64,000 bases of DNA from Solibacillus sp. FSL R7-0668 (GTDB lineage Bacteria; Bacillota; Bacilli; Bacillales_A; Planococcaceae), in the NCBI RefSeq assembly GCF_038006205.1, contig NZ_JBBOUU010000001.1:1800001-1864000 (forward strand), in the 5' to 3' direction. Position 1 is the stretch's first letter; each line of letters begins with the position of its first letter. A program made the translations under genes and the position numbers. This document shows positions 44,036-51,748 of the stretch, one piece after another. The notes beneath the pieces are model-generated. The model was not told the DNA's origin and did no database searches. It saw only the letters and a program-made list of their open reading frames with translations.

Positions 44036-44066
44036 TTGAACCTGACGTAACGAGAGGTTTTATAAT
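44036..44066 (+). promoter_or_regulatory. MerR-type promoter/operator (19-bp spacer)
   Basis: TTGAAC (44036), 19-bp spacer, TATAAT (44061). The inverted repeat AACCT-N11-AGGTT (44039-44059) lies between the two hexamers. An overlong spacer with a central dyad is the hallmark of MerR-activated promoters. Confidence 0.8.
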
Positions 44067-44087
44067 AAAGGAAGGGGGGTGACCAAC

Positions 44088-44837
44088 ATGTATTCAATCG
44101 GACAATTTGCAAAGAAAACAGGATTAACGATTCGCGCGCTTCGCTATTATGACGAAAAAGGATTGTTAACACCTGCGCATATTTCCCAAGGAGGGCAGCG
44201 GCTCTATAATGATGACAATATTTTAACCGTGCAAAAGATCGTTACATATAAATATTTGGATTTTACTATTGAGGAAATTAAAGCGTTGCTACATGAAGAA
44301 AATTCATTAATAGAGTCATTACAGCAGCAAAGGCACTTATTAGAGCAAAAAAGGCAGCAGCTCGATAAAGTCATTGCAAGTGTCGATACGGCAATTAAAA
44401 TTCATGAAAAAATAAGCGTGATTGAGCCAACAATTTTTTTGCTCGTATTAAATAGCATATTGACAGAAGAGCAGCAACGTACGTATTTTGAACAATATTT
44501 ACCATTGTCTGTTATCGATAAAATATACGGTGTACTGAATGATGATCTAATCGAATTAAATCGACAGTATATAGAGGTAGCGTATGCAATTAAATTGGCC
44601 AATAAGGAGCAAGCATCAGATGAACAGCTATTTGCGTTATTTCAGCAATTTTTAAATATTATACCAAGGCCGATTCAAATAGAAATTGCACAGGTATTTG
44701 CAGACGTGCAGATTGAGGAATTGGACGATTGGCTTTTTCCCTCACCATTCACAAAGGAAGAAGAGGAATGGGTCATGAAACAAATGGAGCGTTTACAAGT
44801 ATTGGAGGTAGCATTCGATGAAGAAACAAGTTCTTGA
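44088..44837 (+). CDS. MerR family regulator
   Basis: A 249-residue activator. The N-terminal winged helix is canonical, MYSIGQFAKKTGLTIRALRYYDEKGLL. A long dimerisation coiled coil follows (about 75-110, SLIQQQRHLLEQKRQQL-like) and then a helical effector domain resembling TipAL/Mta-type regulators. GGGGGGTGA places the start at ATG 44088. The end overlaps the ABC exporter gene by 20 bp, so both are under the MerR promoter and probably respond to the exported compound. Confidence 0.88.
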   Translation: MYSIGQFAKKTGLTIRALRYYDEKGLLTPAHISQGGQRLYNDDNILTVQKIVTYKYLDFTIEEIKALLHEENSLIESLQQQRHLLEQKRQQLDKVIASVDTAIKIHEKISVIEPTIFLLVLNSILTEEQQRTYFEQYLPLSVIDKIYGVLNDDLIELNRQYIEVAYAIKLANKEQASDEQLFALFQQFLNIIPRPIQIEIAQVFADVQIEELDDWLFPSPFTKEEEEWVMKQMERLQVLEVAFDEETSS

Positions 44838-46527
44838 GCTTTGGCAGCTAATGAAAAGGAGTAAGTTCCCGCATGGGTTGATTATATTTGTATTACTATT
44901 AGGGATAGTGGATACGGCAATAGGGTTAGTCATCCCACTGTTAACAATGGATTTAATTAATAATTTTTCAATTGAAGAATTTGCATGGACAACACTTGTA
45001 ATTGTTGTAGCAGCACTTGTTTTACAAGCTGTTTTTAGCGGAATGGCTTACTTTTTTATGCGTATGCTAGGTGAGCGTGTCGTAGCAAATATGCGAAAGT
45101 ATTTATGGGAACATGTACTGCATTTAAAAATCCCGTTTTTCGATTCGCATGAAACAGGTGATACGATGAGTCGCATAACGCAAGATACAAGCATTGTGAA
45201 AGAGCTAGTGACGAATCATTTAGTAAGCTTTGTGACAGGCATGTTCTCCATTATTGGGGCGGTCGGTATTTTACTATGGATTGATTGGAAAATGACGTTG
45301 CTAATGCTCGTTTCCGTTCCGCTAGCAATCATTGCAATGTTACCACTTGGTGCAAAAATGCATAAAATTTCTAAAGCCAATCAAGATCAGCTAGCTCGCT
45401 TTAGTGGACAATTAGGGCGTATCTTATCAAATATCCGACTTGTGAAGGCAACCCAAACCGAGGCGAAGGAAAATACAGAAGGCGAAAAAAGCATTGAGGC
45501 GCTGTATGGCTATGGTATGAAGGAAGCAAAAATTTTAGCCTTCCTATCACCCATTATGACCCTGATTATGATGGTTGTTCTTATATTAATATTTGGCTAT
45601 GGTGGTGCACAAATTGCAGCAGGTCATATTTCGGCTGGGGAGCTTGTCGCAATTATGATCTATTTAGTGCAAATCATCATTCCCTTTACACAAATGGCGA
45701 CATTCTTTACGGCATTACAAAAGGCACTGGGGGCAACGGAGCGTATTCAGCAGATGATACGTGAACCGATTGAACAATTTGAGGGTGCTAGCTTGCCAAC
45801 GACATTACAGCCTTTGACGTTTAACGAAGTGGCATTTAACTATGGAGAGAAGTCAGTATTACAGAATATGAGCTTTACAATTCCGGCGGGAAAAACGACC
45901 GCATTTGTAAGTCAAAGTGGTGGTGGGAAAACGACGATGTTTTCATTAATTGAACGTTTTTATGAGGTTTCAGCAGGTGCAATTGAATATGGTAACAACA
46001 ATATTGAAACGTTTGATTTAGCAAAGTGGCGTGGTTTAATAGGCTATGTTTCACAAGAGGCACCCTTACTAAATGGTACGATACGTGATAATCTTTTATA
46101 CGGAAATCCACAGGCGAATGAACAACAATTAAAGGAAGCACTCATTGCCGCAAATGCCTGGGACTTTGTGAATAAGCTAAGTGAGGGGCTAAATACGCAG
46201 GTCGGTGAGAATGGTATTAAGCTTTCAGGTGGGCAAAAGCAACGATTAGCAATTGCACGCGCCATTTTACGCAATCCTCAAATTTTGCTACTAGATGAAG
46301 CAACTTCAAATTTGGATAATGAATCTGAACGAGAAGTACAAGCAGCACTAACTCATTTAATGAAAGGACGAACGACCATTGTTATTGCCCATCGATTATC
46401 GACAATAACAAATGCCGATCAAATACTTGTGTTTGAAGAGGGCAAGCTGTCTGGTAAAGGTACGCATGACGCATTGATTCAGCATCATGAATATTACAAG
46501 CAGCTTTGGCAAAGCGTTCATGTTTAA
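44818..46527 (+). CDS. multidrug ABC exporter (half transporter, BmrA/LmrA type)
   Basis: A 569-residue half-transporter: a six-helix ABC_membrane domain (about 15-300) fused to an NBD (about 325-565). Walker A is SQSGGGKTT (SQSGG replaces the usual GPSGS), signature LSGGQKQR, Walker B ILLLDEATSNLD, H-loop IAHRLST. It works as a homodimer exporting drugs or lipids. GGAGGT precedes ATG 44818 within the merR 3' end. Terminator follows. Confidence 0.9.
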   Translation: MKKQVLELWQLMKRSKFPHGLIIFVLLLGIVDTAIGLVIPLLTMDLINNFSIEEFAWTTLVIVVAALVLQAVFSGMAYFFMRMLGERVVANMRKYLWEHVLHLKIPFFDSHETGDTMSRITQDTSIVKELVTNHLVSFVTGMFSIIGAVGILLWIDWKMTLLMLVSVPLAIIAMLPLGAKMHKISKANQDQLARFSGQLGRILSNIRLVKATQTEAKENTEGEKSIEALYGYGMKEAKILAFLSPIMTLIMMVVLILIFGYGGAQIAAGHISAGELVAIMIYLVQIIIPFTQMATFFTALQKALGATERIQQMIREPIEQFEGASLPTTLQPLTFNEVAFNYGEKSVLQNMSFTIPAGKTTAFVSQSGGGKTTMFSLIERFYEVSAGAIEYGNNNIETFDLAKWRGLIGYVSQEAPLLNGTIRDNLLYGNPQANEQQLKEALIAANAWDFVNKLSEGLNTQVGENGIKLSGGQKQRLAIARAILRNPQILLLDEATSNLDNESEREVQAALTHLMKGRTTIVIAHRLSTITNADQILVFEEGKLSGKGTHDALIQHHEYYKQLWQSVHV

Positions 46528-46570
46528 ACATAGGATGCACCATCTATGAGTTTGAACAATATTGTGCAGA

Positions 46571-46610
46571 AAAGGGAGTGTCCGAGAAGTATTTCTGGGA
46601 CACTCCCTTT
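46571..46610 (+). terminator. rho-independent terminator (GTGTCC-type palindrome)
   Basis: AAAGGGAGTGTCC / GGACACTCCCTTT stem. It shares the unusual core GTGTCCGAGAAGT with the terminator at 23590. Confidence 0.85.
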
Positions 46611-46612
46611 GC

Positions 46613-46964
46613 GCCGAGGATGGTGAGAATTTATTCTGACCACCGCAGAAGCACCGCCTCAAGTGGATAATTAATAGATGAGGAGGCAACTGTCTAAAAA
46701 GTTTCGACTTTTTAGACAGCCCGTTTTTCTATTTCGACCAAAATTTTTTTAAAACCTTTGCAATAAAAACCAATCTTCGCTTTATAACATTAGGTTAGCA
46801 TTAATGGTGGGGAATACCAAGTTATTGCTGCATTGTTTAATTAATAGATTATTATTATAAGTTGGAGATGACATACTGCTTTACTTAATAGCATTGGCGA
46901 CTTTTGTATAGTTATAAATTCATTTTGCGGAATTTTCAGAATATATTGCGCGGGAAATAACTAT
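46613..46964. other. left edge of accessory island, no intact gene
   Basis: Contains a perfect hairpin CTGTCTAAAAAGT-TTCG-ACTTTTTAGACAG (46690-46719) with a trailing T-rich run, then AT-rich sequence without a credible ORF. Confidence 0.4.
46690..46730 (+). terminator. hairpin terminator
   Basis: A 13-bp perfect stem with TTCG loop, then CCCGTTTTTCT. Not adjacent to an intact gene; may be left from a lost gene. Confidence 0.6.
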
Positions 46965-47022
46965 AAAAAAGACCTGAGCAACCACTCAAGTCAGCAAAAC
47001 TATACTTCTCTAGTATAGCACG
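46965..47022 (-). ncRNA. promoter/short-RNA/terminator module 1
   Basis: Minus strand: extended -10 TGCTATACT (TATACT 47012-47017), then about 40 nt including GTATAGTTTTGCTGACT, ending in the hairpin GACTTGAG / CTCAGGTC and TTTTTT. Closely similar to module 2 (48783-48842). Confidence 0.5.
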
Positions 47023-47139
47023 TATGTTTGGTAAATACGAAAGAATTGAAGGAAAATAATCATTAAGGCGTTTTGGATTTGATGGGAATAATAACTTAAT
47101 GAGAAATTTAATAAGATTTTATGTAAGGATAGAAGCGGA

Positions 47140-47400
47140 TTATTTCCTAGAATACTTAAGCTTTTGAAGTTTTTTTGTTAGATATTGAACTTGCTTTTCC
47201 AATTCTTCAAGCCTACTTGCGTTCTTTTCATTGCTCATACTGGACTGATTTGCTTCTTCTATTGCCATAATCGCTGCAACTGTAGCCAGTCCGTCACCTA
47301 ATGTAGAAATAATCCCTGCTAACACAGCAAGCTTAGCCGCATCACTTTCAACTTCAGAAAATAATTCATTTAATTACAAGGTGTTTTTATTTTAACTCAA
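47140..47400 (-). pseudogene. TLGDGL-family miniprotein, paralog B, two nonsense codons
   Basis: RBS GGAGGG and TTG (47400) open a frame that reads M-S-stop-N-K-N-T-L-stop, then LNELFSEVESDAAKLAVLAG and IISTLGDGLATVAAIMA down to a coiled coil ending LQKLKYSRK. The stop codons are at codons 3 and 9. The remainder aligns with paralogs A (8377-8646) and C (49296-49568). Internal GTG 47325 lacks an RBS, so the gene is probably dead. Confidence 0.65.
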
Positions 47401-47415
47401 ATTAAGCCCTCCCTC

Positions 47416-47704
47416 TATAAATGTTGATATTTCAATGGTTTGAACCATTTTTAAGTACTCCAAAATATTTTTCAGCACGTATCTCTAACTTAGTTAACAA
47501 CCTTTGGATCATTCCATAAGCGGTGTATGGGAATGTTCTTCAAAATTTTATACCCCTTTAATGAAATCAGCACCTAACCTATTTGAAAAAGGGATTTTTC
47601 TTCTTCTAGCAGCCCTTCCCATAGTCTATTCTATTTTCATTTATATGATTCAGTCATTATACTAAATGGCTGTTAGAGTTGCTGGAAGTAGGCAATCAGT
47701 AAAG
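47416..47704. other. remnant DNA with a possible TM peptide
   Basis: No intact gene. A 34-codon stretch at 47561-47665 (MKSAPNLFEKGIFLLLAALP...) looks like the hydrophobic C-terminus of a lost membrane protein; it has no RBS. Confidence 0.3.
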
Positions 47705-47778
47705 ACCCTTACAAATCAACACTTTTAGCGCTATAACATGAAACGAGGTGAAAGAAATGTAGATATCAGAAACAACGG
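47705..47778 (+). repeat. left copy of 74-bp direct repeat
   Basis: Nearly identical (about four differences) to 51268-51341. It contains the same promoter (TTACAA-17-TATAAC), RBS GAGGTGA and ATG as the thioesterase gene, but codon 2 is TAG. Candidate left boundary (attL-like) of an inserted element. Confidence 0.7.
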
Positions 47779-47910
47779 GTGGTTACTTATCATTCCGACC
47801 ATTATAAGAACAATTATGTTGAGGAAGGTGAAGCATTGTTAAAATTATTCTTTATATAACAATGCTCTATCTCAATTTTAGAGAGTAAAATTTAAATTAA
47901 TTTCTACCAA

Positions 47911-48378
47911 CTATTTCAATAAATCATATTTAAAAATATCGACGTTACCATTTTGTTCATCTTGAATTGTTTCAACGTGCTCCCAACCTCTTTTTTCATA
48001 ATAGGTTGAAGTATTTTCGGTCTTTAAAAAAACTTGAGTATATCCCAATTTTTTCAAATGGTTTAGCAAGTAGTTTATTAATAAAAAGGCTATTTTTTTA
48101 TTTCGATATGATGGTTCAACATATAACGATGCTAACCACGGTTTATATTGAGGTCTTTCTTTCCAATCATTTTCAAATACAGAAACTGTTCCTATACATT
48201 GACCATCTACATTCGCTAAAAAAGTAATTGGTAGGTCATTTGCATAAGTTTCTTTAAAGAAATCTACTATTTCTTCATATTTTTTCTTGCTACTTGTTGG
48301 TACAACAAATTCTTTATAGACCATTTTTGCAACATCTTCTATATGTTCTGGACGATTAACTAATAAATCGATATTCAT
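47911..48378 (-). CDS. GNAT family N-acetyltransferase
   Basis: A 155-residue GNAT-fold acyl-CoA-dependent acetyltransferase. The acetyl-CoA binding region reads ASLYVEPSYRNKKIAFLLINYLLNHLKKLG (R-x-x-G/K-x-G/A variant), and VFLKTENTSTYYEKRGWEHV gives the C-terminal N-x-x-x-Y-x-x-x-G motif. Substrate unknown (amine, peptide or drug). Start ATG with AGGAGG about 5 bases upstream. Inside the repeat-bounded island. Confidence 0.82.
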   Translation of the reverse strand: MNIDLLVNRPEHIEDVAKMVYKEFVVPTSSKKKYEEIVDFFKETYANDLPITFLANVDGQCIGTVSVFENDWKERPQYKPWLASLYVEPSYRNKKIAFLLINYLLNHLKKLGYTQVFLKTENTSTYYEKRGWEHVETIQDEQNGNVDIFKYDLLK

Positions 48379-48497
48379 AAATACCTCCTAATTTTAAATT
48401 TTTCTGAACTTATTTATATACGTATAGATACCATCAATTATAAACGATGTAAAAAAAGATTTATATACAGCTAAAGATTTTGGGTACAAAATTAAAA

Positions 48498-48521
48498 GAA
48501 GGGCACAAAATTGTGCCCTTC
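48498..48521 (-). terminator. rho-independent terminator
   Basis: Perfect GGGCACAA / TTGTGCCC stem followed on the minus strand by TTCTTTT; ends the 58-aa gene. Confidence 0.75.
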
Positions 48522-48526
48522 AACTA

Positions 48527-48703
48527 CTAACGACGATGTTCTACAAGGTCAATGGCACCCAACACGATGTGTGCTAAACCGAATCCAAATACAGTGTGCG
48601 CAATCATGTTATTGGGACCACTTTTTTGCTTTAAAGCAATTCCGGCCGCAGTAACAGCTGAACCTAGAATAGTTGGGATTAAACCTTCACGAATGTTGTT
48701 CAT
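48527..48703 (-). CDS. small membrane protein, 58 aa
   Basis: MNNIREGLIPTILGSAVTAA... with two hydrophobic stretches (about 8-24 and 34-52) separated by KQKSGPNN and ending VEHRR. GGAGGGG precedes the ATG. It lies behind promoter/terminator module 2, which would act as its leader. Holin-like in size and topology and near phage-type genes, but I do not recognise a holin family. Confidence 0.6.
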   Translation of the reverse strand: MNNIREGLIPTILGSAVTAAGIALKQKSGPNNMIAHTVFGFGLAHIVLGAIDLVEHRR

Positions 48704-48782
48704 AAAAAAAATCCCCTCCGTCGTAGTTATTTGGTGTTATCACACCACTATTACTATTTGCTAATAATCGTGATGTATGCAT

Positions 48783-48842
48783 AAAAAAAAGACTCAAGCA
48801 CAAGCTCGAGTCAGCAAAACTATACGTGTTCATTATAGCACG
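48783..48842 (-). ncRNA. promoter/short-RNA/terminator module 2
   Basis: Minus strand: extended -10 TGCTATAAT (48832-48839 region), about 42 nt with GTATAGTTTTGCTGACTCGAG, hairpin GACTCGAG / CTTGAGTC and eight T residues. Located 80 nt upstream of the 58-aa gene on the same strand, like an attenuator. Confidence 0.55.
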
Positions 48843-48860
48843 AAAGAGAAGGAATATTAA

Positions 48861-49280
48861 CTAATGATGATTCATGAAATATAAAAACCATACAGCATGA
48901 TTTTGTTCATCTGAAGCATTCGAACGAAATTCGTTACTGACATATGGAATATTAGTTTCTCTAGCTACCCGATGGTAAAACTCCACTGCATCTTGCTCGT
49001 CATGAAACGCGGTAATAACGCCATTTTTAAAATCAGTTGGTAATGCCTCGGTTATTTGAGGAGAAGGTTGCTGTCCTGTGAGACATGTGAAAATGTATGA
49101 AAACCCATGGTAATGACGCATCTCATCTTTTCTAATTTCAAGAATACGATTTCTAATTTCATCATTGGGAGCAAGTCGGGCTAAATGTTCGTAAAAGTGT
49201 ATAGCATTATATTCACCATTAAGGGCTTTCGTGAGGTCCGTCACTATGTTACCAGACAATAGTTGTGAAACGTATTGCAA
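48861..49280 (-). CDS. ferritin-like domain protein
   Basis: A 139-residue four-helix protein with two Glu-x-x-His-type metal motifs in each half: NGEYNAIHFYEHLA and KDEMRHYHGF, then HDEQDAVEFYHRVA and SDEQNHAVWF. This is the rubrerythrin/ferritin-like di-iron pattern. Possible roles are metal handling or peroxide defence. Start TTG; it follows paralog C by 15 bp and is co-transcribed with it. Confidence 0.75.
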   Translation of the reverse strand: MQYVSQLLSGNIVTDLTKALNGEYNAIHFYEHLARLAPNDEIRNRILEIRKDEMRHYHGFSYIFTCLTGQQPSPQITEALPTDFKNGVITAFHDEQDAVEFYHRVARETNIPYVSNEFRSNASDEQNHAVWFLYFMNHH

Positions 49281-49295
49281 ATAATCACGCCTTTC

Positions 49296-49568
49296 TTAAC
49301 GAATCATTTTTTTTATTTGTTTTAATTCCCTTATCAAATAGTCAATCTGCTCTTGTATGGATTCTGCCTGTTTTAACTGATCATACGGGTTTTGTGAGCT
49401 TTGATTAGATGACTTTTCCAATTCTTTCAGGGCAAGCCCTGCAGCTAAAGCACTTAAACCATCTCCAAGTGTAGCGATAGATGCTCCAATAAAAGCAAGT
49501 TTAGCAATTTGAATATCTATTGAGTCAGAGGCTTGATTGGACTTATTTTTATTATCATTAATGGGCAC
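49296..49568 (-). CDS. TLGDGL-family coiled-coil miniprotein, paralog C
   Basis: A 90-residue protein. Polar N-terminus, hydrophobic helix with IAKLAFIGASIATLGDGL and SALAAGLALKEL (about 22-52), Ser/Asn-rich linker, then a coiled coil (EQIDYLIRELKQIKKM). Same family as A (8377) and broken B (47140). Start GTG close behind GAGGGGG. First gene of an operon with the ferritin-like protein, behind module 3. Confidence 0.65.
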   Translation of the reverse strand: MPINDNKNKSNQASDSIDIQIAKLAFIGASIATLGDGLSALAAGLALKELEKSSNQSSQNPYDQLKQAESIQEQIDYLIRELKQIKKMIR

Positions 49569-49685
49569 ATCCCCCTCATATAAACGAATGTAAAAATTGC
49601 TTTAACTACAATATATGCAGAACGTATACGAAATTTACAAAAATAAAGCATAAAGGATTTAACGGTATTTTTAAGGCTATAAACA

Positions 49686-49757
49686 AATAAAAACCGCAGC
49701 GAGTACAAGCGCTACGGTTTCCTTCTCTTGCTATATAGGTGACAACTAATTATAGCA
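49686..49757 (-). ncRNA. promoter/short-RNA/terminator module 3
   Basis: Minus strand: extended -10 TGCTATAAT (TATAAT 49749-49754), about 55 nt, hairpin AAACCGTAGCGC / GCTGCGGTTT followed by TTATTTG. Located about 120 nt upstream of paralog C. On the plus strand TGCTATAT (49729-49736) forms a facing promoter for the Xpf-like gene. Confidence 0.5.
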
Positions 49758-49772
49758 TAAGGGGGCAATCTT

Positions 49773-50360
49773 ATGTATTTCGCAGATTTATTAGAAGAGT
49801 ACAAGCAGTTGTTGAAACAAATGAGGTCTGAGGGCGTTACAAGCGGTGGGATATACAGTGAGGTTAAACATGCTATCACATGGATGGAAACAGGATATGA
49901 CCCAGCGGAGTATCGGGCAGCTACTCGTGTTGATGCTTACCCTATGGATCCGTATCATATGCAGACATATTTGGCTTATGTAAATGATGATGATATGTTG
50001 ATGCCGGAGTTTTTAGTGCCGGTGAAGGAAAAAATTGAAGAACATTTCACAGGTGTAGTAGAGGAAAATCCGGAAGAATGGCAGGACTTTAAAGAATTTA
50101 TGAGACGTGATTTCAATATAACGCTGAAAAAGGGAAATGAGCGAAAGGCTAAAATAAACGGGCCTTTAAAAGGATTGACGAAAGATGAAAGAGCCGTATT
50201 TGTAGCCATTGAAGCGGAATTAATGTCGTTCAGTAAGGTTGCTACGATGCTGGGTGTTAGTAAGAGCACGGTGCAGAGTTATTATGAGCGAGCTTGTCGT
50301 AAGATTCGTTGCAATGTGGCGAATGGTACGCAGGGAAGTTTATTTAATGAGATTGCATAA
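49773..50360 (+). CDS. phage positive-control sigma-like factor (Xpf-like)
   Basis: A 195-residue protein with an N-terminal segment typical of PBSX Xpf-like factors (VKHAITWMETGYDPAEYRAA, then PMDPYHMQTYL). Its C-terminal sigma-70 region 4-like HTH is LTKDERAVFVAIEAELMSFSKVATMLGVSKSTVQSYYERACRKI. In PBSX, Xpf switches on late phage genes. AAGGGGG precedes the ATG. It indicates a prophage origin for this island. Confidence 0.72.
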   Translation: MYFADLLEEYKQLLKQMRSEGVTSGGIYSEVKHAITWMETGYDPAEYRAATRVDAYPMDPYHMQTYLAYVNDDDMLMPEFLVPVKEKIEEHFTGVVEENPEEWQDFKEFMRRDFNITLKKGNERKAKINGPLKGLTKDERAVFVAIEAELMSFSKVATMLGVSKSTVQSYYERACRKIRCNVANGTQGSLFNEIA

Positions 50361-50364
50361 ATAA

Positions 50365-50721
50365 TTTAAGGAGTGGGTAGGAGCTGCTGTATTAAGTGCT
50401 ACTACTTATTATATTGTAAACGAACAAGGAAAAAACACCTTCAAGCAAATTGAAGCACAACTTAATAGCACTATTAAGCAAGTAAATGACGCTGATACAA
50501 GGGAACGTGAGCGTATATATTTAAAATACCAGTTAGATGTTATCGACAAAGCGTGCGTCAGCGAGGGCATAAATTCAAGAACATTATATTATAAGTTACT
50601 TGATGAAAGTAAAGGGTATAAACAGGCTTATATTACCGTTCTTGAACAAATTCAAGAACGAAAAAATTATATAATTCTAGCAATAAAGAACCAATATCCA
50701 AAACGGTTAGAAAAATATTAA
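50365..50721 (+). pseudogene. coding-like ORF without a start codon
   Basis: An open frame of 117 codons reads KEWVGAAVLSATTYYIVNEQ... (N-terminal membrane anchor), then a helical region with ADTRERERIYLKYQLDVIDK, to the stop at 50719-50721. No ATG, GTG or TTG lies near its 5' end, although AAGGAG is present. Codon pattern and an amphipathic helix suggest a real protein that lost its start. Follows the phage sigma-like gene. A non-standard start cannot be excluded. Confidence 0.5.
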
Positions 50722-50781
50722 CTATAAGTTCATTAGAATCGTTAAAGCATCTTTATTAATCAGAATTTGGAGGCAAAGCAA

Positions 50782-51021
50782 ATGAAACCGATTTTTTTAC
50801 ATCTTCATAACATGGGATTTAAAGACTGGCTAAATAAGGTTAGTACGTTTGAAAGAATACCTGTTGAGGGAGAATATTTAACAATTGATTATGATTCGGA
50901 CTTGTATAAAGTTGAAATGGTAATTCACACTCCATTTTCCGAAGAAATGTGCGCAGAAGTTTACGCTGTGAAAGTTAATCATATCGAAGAATTAAATCTT
51001 AAATTAAATAATAATAATTAA
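50782..51021 (+). CDS. hypothetical phage-type protein, 79 aa
   Basis: Small soluble protein (MKPIFLHLHNMGFKDWLNKV...EGEYLTIDYDSDLYKVEMV). GGAGG sits eight bases ahead of ATG 50782; the frame opens earlier at TTG 50767, which overlaps the RBS. It resembles small proteins encoded among phage late genes in size and position, but no family is recognised. Confidence 0.55.
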   Translation: MKPIFLHLHNMGFKDWLNKVSTFERIPVEGEYLTIDYDSDLYKVEMVIHTPFSEEMCAEVYAVKVNHIEELNLKLNNNN

Positions 51022-51050
51022 AGCATCCTACTGGGTGTTTTTTTTATTTA
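51021..51050 (+). terminator. short terminator hairpin
   Basis: GCATCC-TACT-GGGTGT hairpin followed by a run of T residues. Confidence 0.6.
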
Positions 51051-51267
51051 TATACATTTTTATTTTATCTTCTTGATTATTAGAAAATCCACCTGCCAAG
51101 CATGTATTTTATTTTGAACCCCAGTGGACCCCACTTGGACCTCACTTTATAATATTTAATAACGTTTATTTGGATAGCTCTCCTAATTTTTGTTGAAATA
51201 TTTAATTACTTAATAACTCTATTCTATATCTCGAACTAATATTATTTCAAAAAACAATTCTCAACAA

Positions 51268-51341
51268 ACCCTTACAAATCAACACTTTTAGCGCTATAAT
51301 ATGAAACGAGGTGAAAGAAATGTATATATCAGAAGCAAAGG
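51268..51341 (+). repeat. right copy of 74-bp direct repeat
   Basis: Intact copy holding the promoter (TTACAA 51272, 17 bp, TATAAT 51295), the RBS and the first codons of the thioesterase gene. Pairs with 47705-47778. Candidate right boundary (attR-like). Confidence 0.7.
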
Positions 51342-51745
51342 TAGACGTGCGCTATGCAGAAACCGATCAAATGGGCGTTGTGTATCATGCAAATTATTTA
51401 ATTTGGTGTGAAATCGGGCGTACGAAAATTGTGAAGGATTTAGGCTTTAACTATGCAAAGCTGGAGGAGGATGGCTATTTATCTCCCGTGATGGATTTTT
51501 CCATTCAGTACAAAGCAGCCATGCGTTACGGGCAAACGGCAACGGTGCGCACATGGATTGAAGAGCATACGAAATTACGCACGACGTATGGCTATGAAAT
51601 TTTACACGAAGATGGGACAGTAGCTGTCACTGCAAAATCGATACATATTTTAGTGAAAAAGGAAAACTTCCGCCCAGTTGCTTTGATGAAAATTGATGCA
51701 GAATGGGATGCAAAATACAAAGAAGTGGCGAGAATTCAAGCATAA
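51320..51745 (+). CDS. acyl-CoA thioesterase (YbgC/FadM, hotdog fold)
   Basis: A 141-residue 4-hydroxybenzoyl-CoA-thioesterase-like hotdog enzyme. The active-site segment is RYAETDQMGVVYHANYLIWCEIGRT (catalytic Asp and the Y-H-A-N-Y motif). It hydrolyses acyl-CoA thioesters; physiological substrate unknown. AGGTGA places the start at ATG 51320. Its promoter and start are duplicated 3.56 kb upstream, which points to this locus as an integration site. Confidence 0.88.
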   Translation: MYISEAKVDVRYAETDQMGVVYHANYLIWCEIGRTKIVKDLGFNYAKLEEDGYLSPVMDFSIQYKAAMRYGQTATVRTWIEEHTKLRTTYGYEILHEDGTVAVTAKSIHILVKKENFRPVALMKIDAEWDAKYKEVARIQA

Positions 51746-51748
51746 ATT

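Noticed and set aside
47561-47665. 34-codon hydrophobic ORF
   Set aside because: No RBS and an abrupt start; more likely the tail of a lost membrane-protein gene than a functional peptide.
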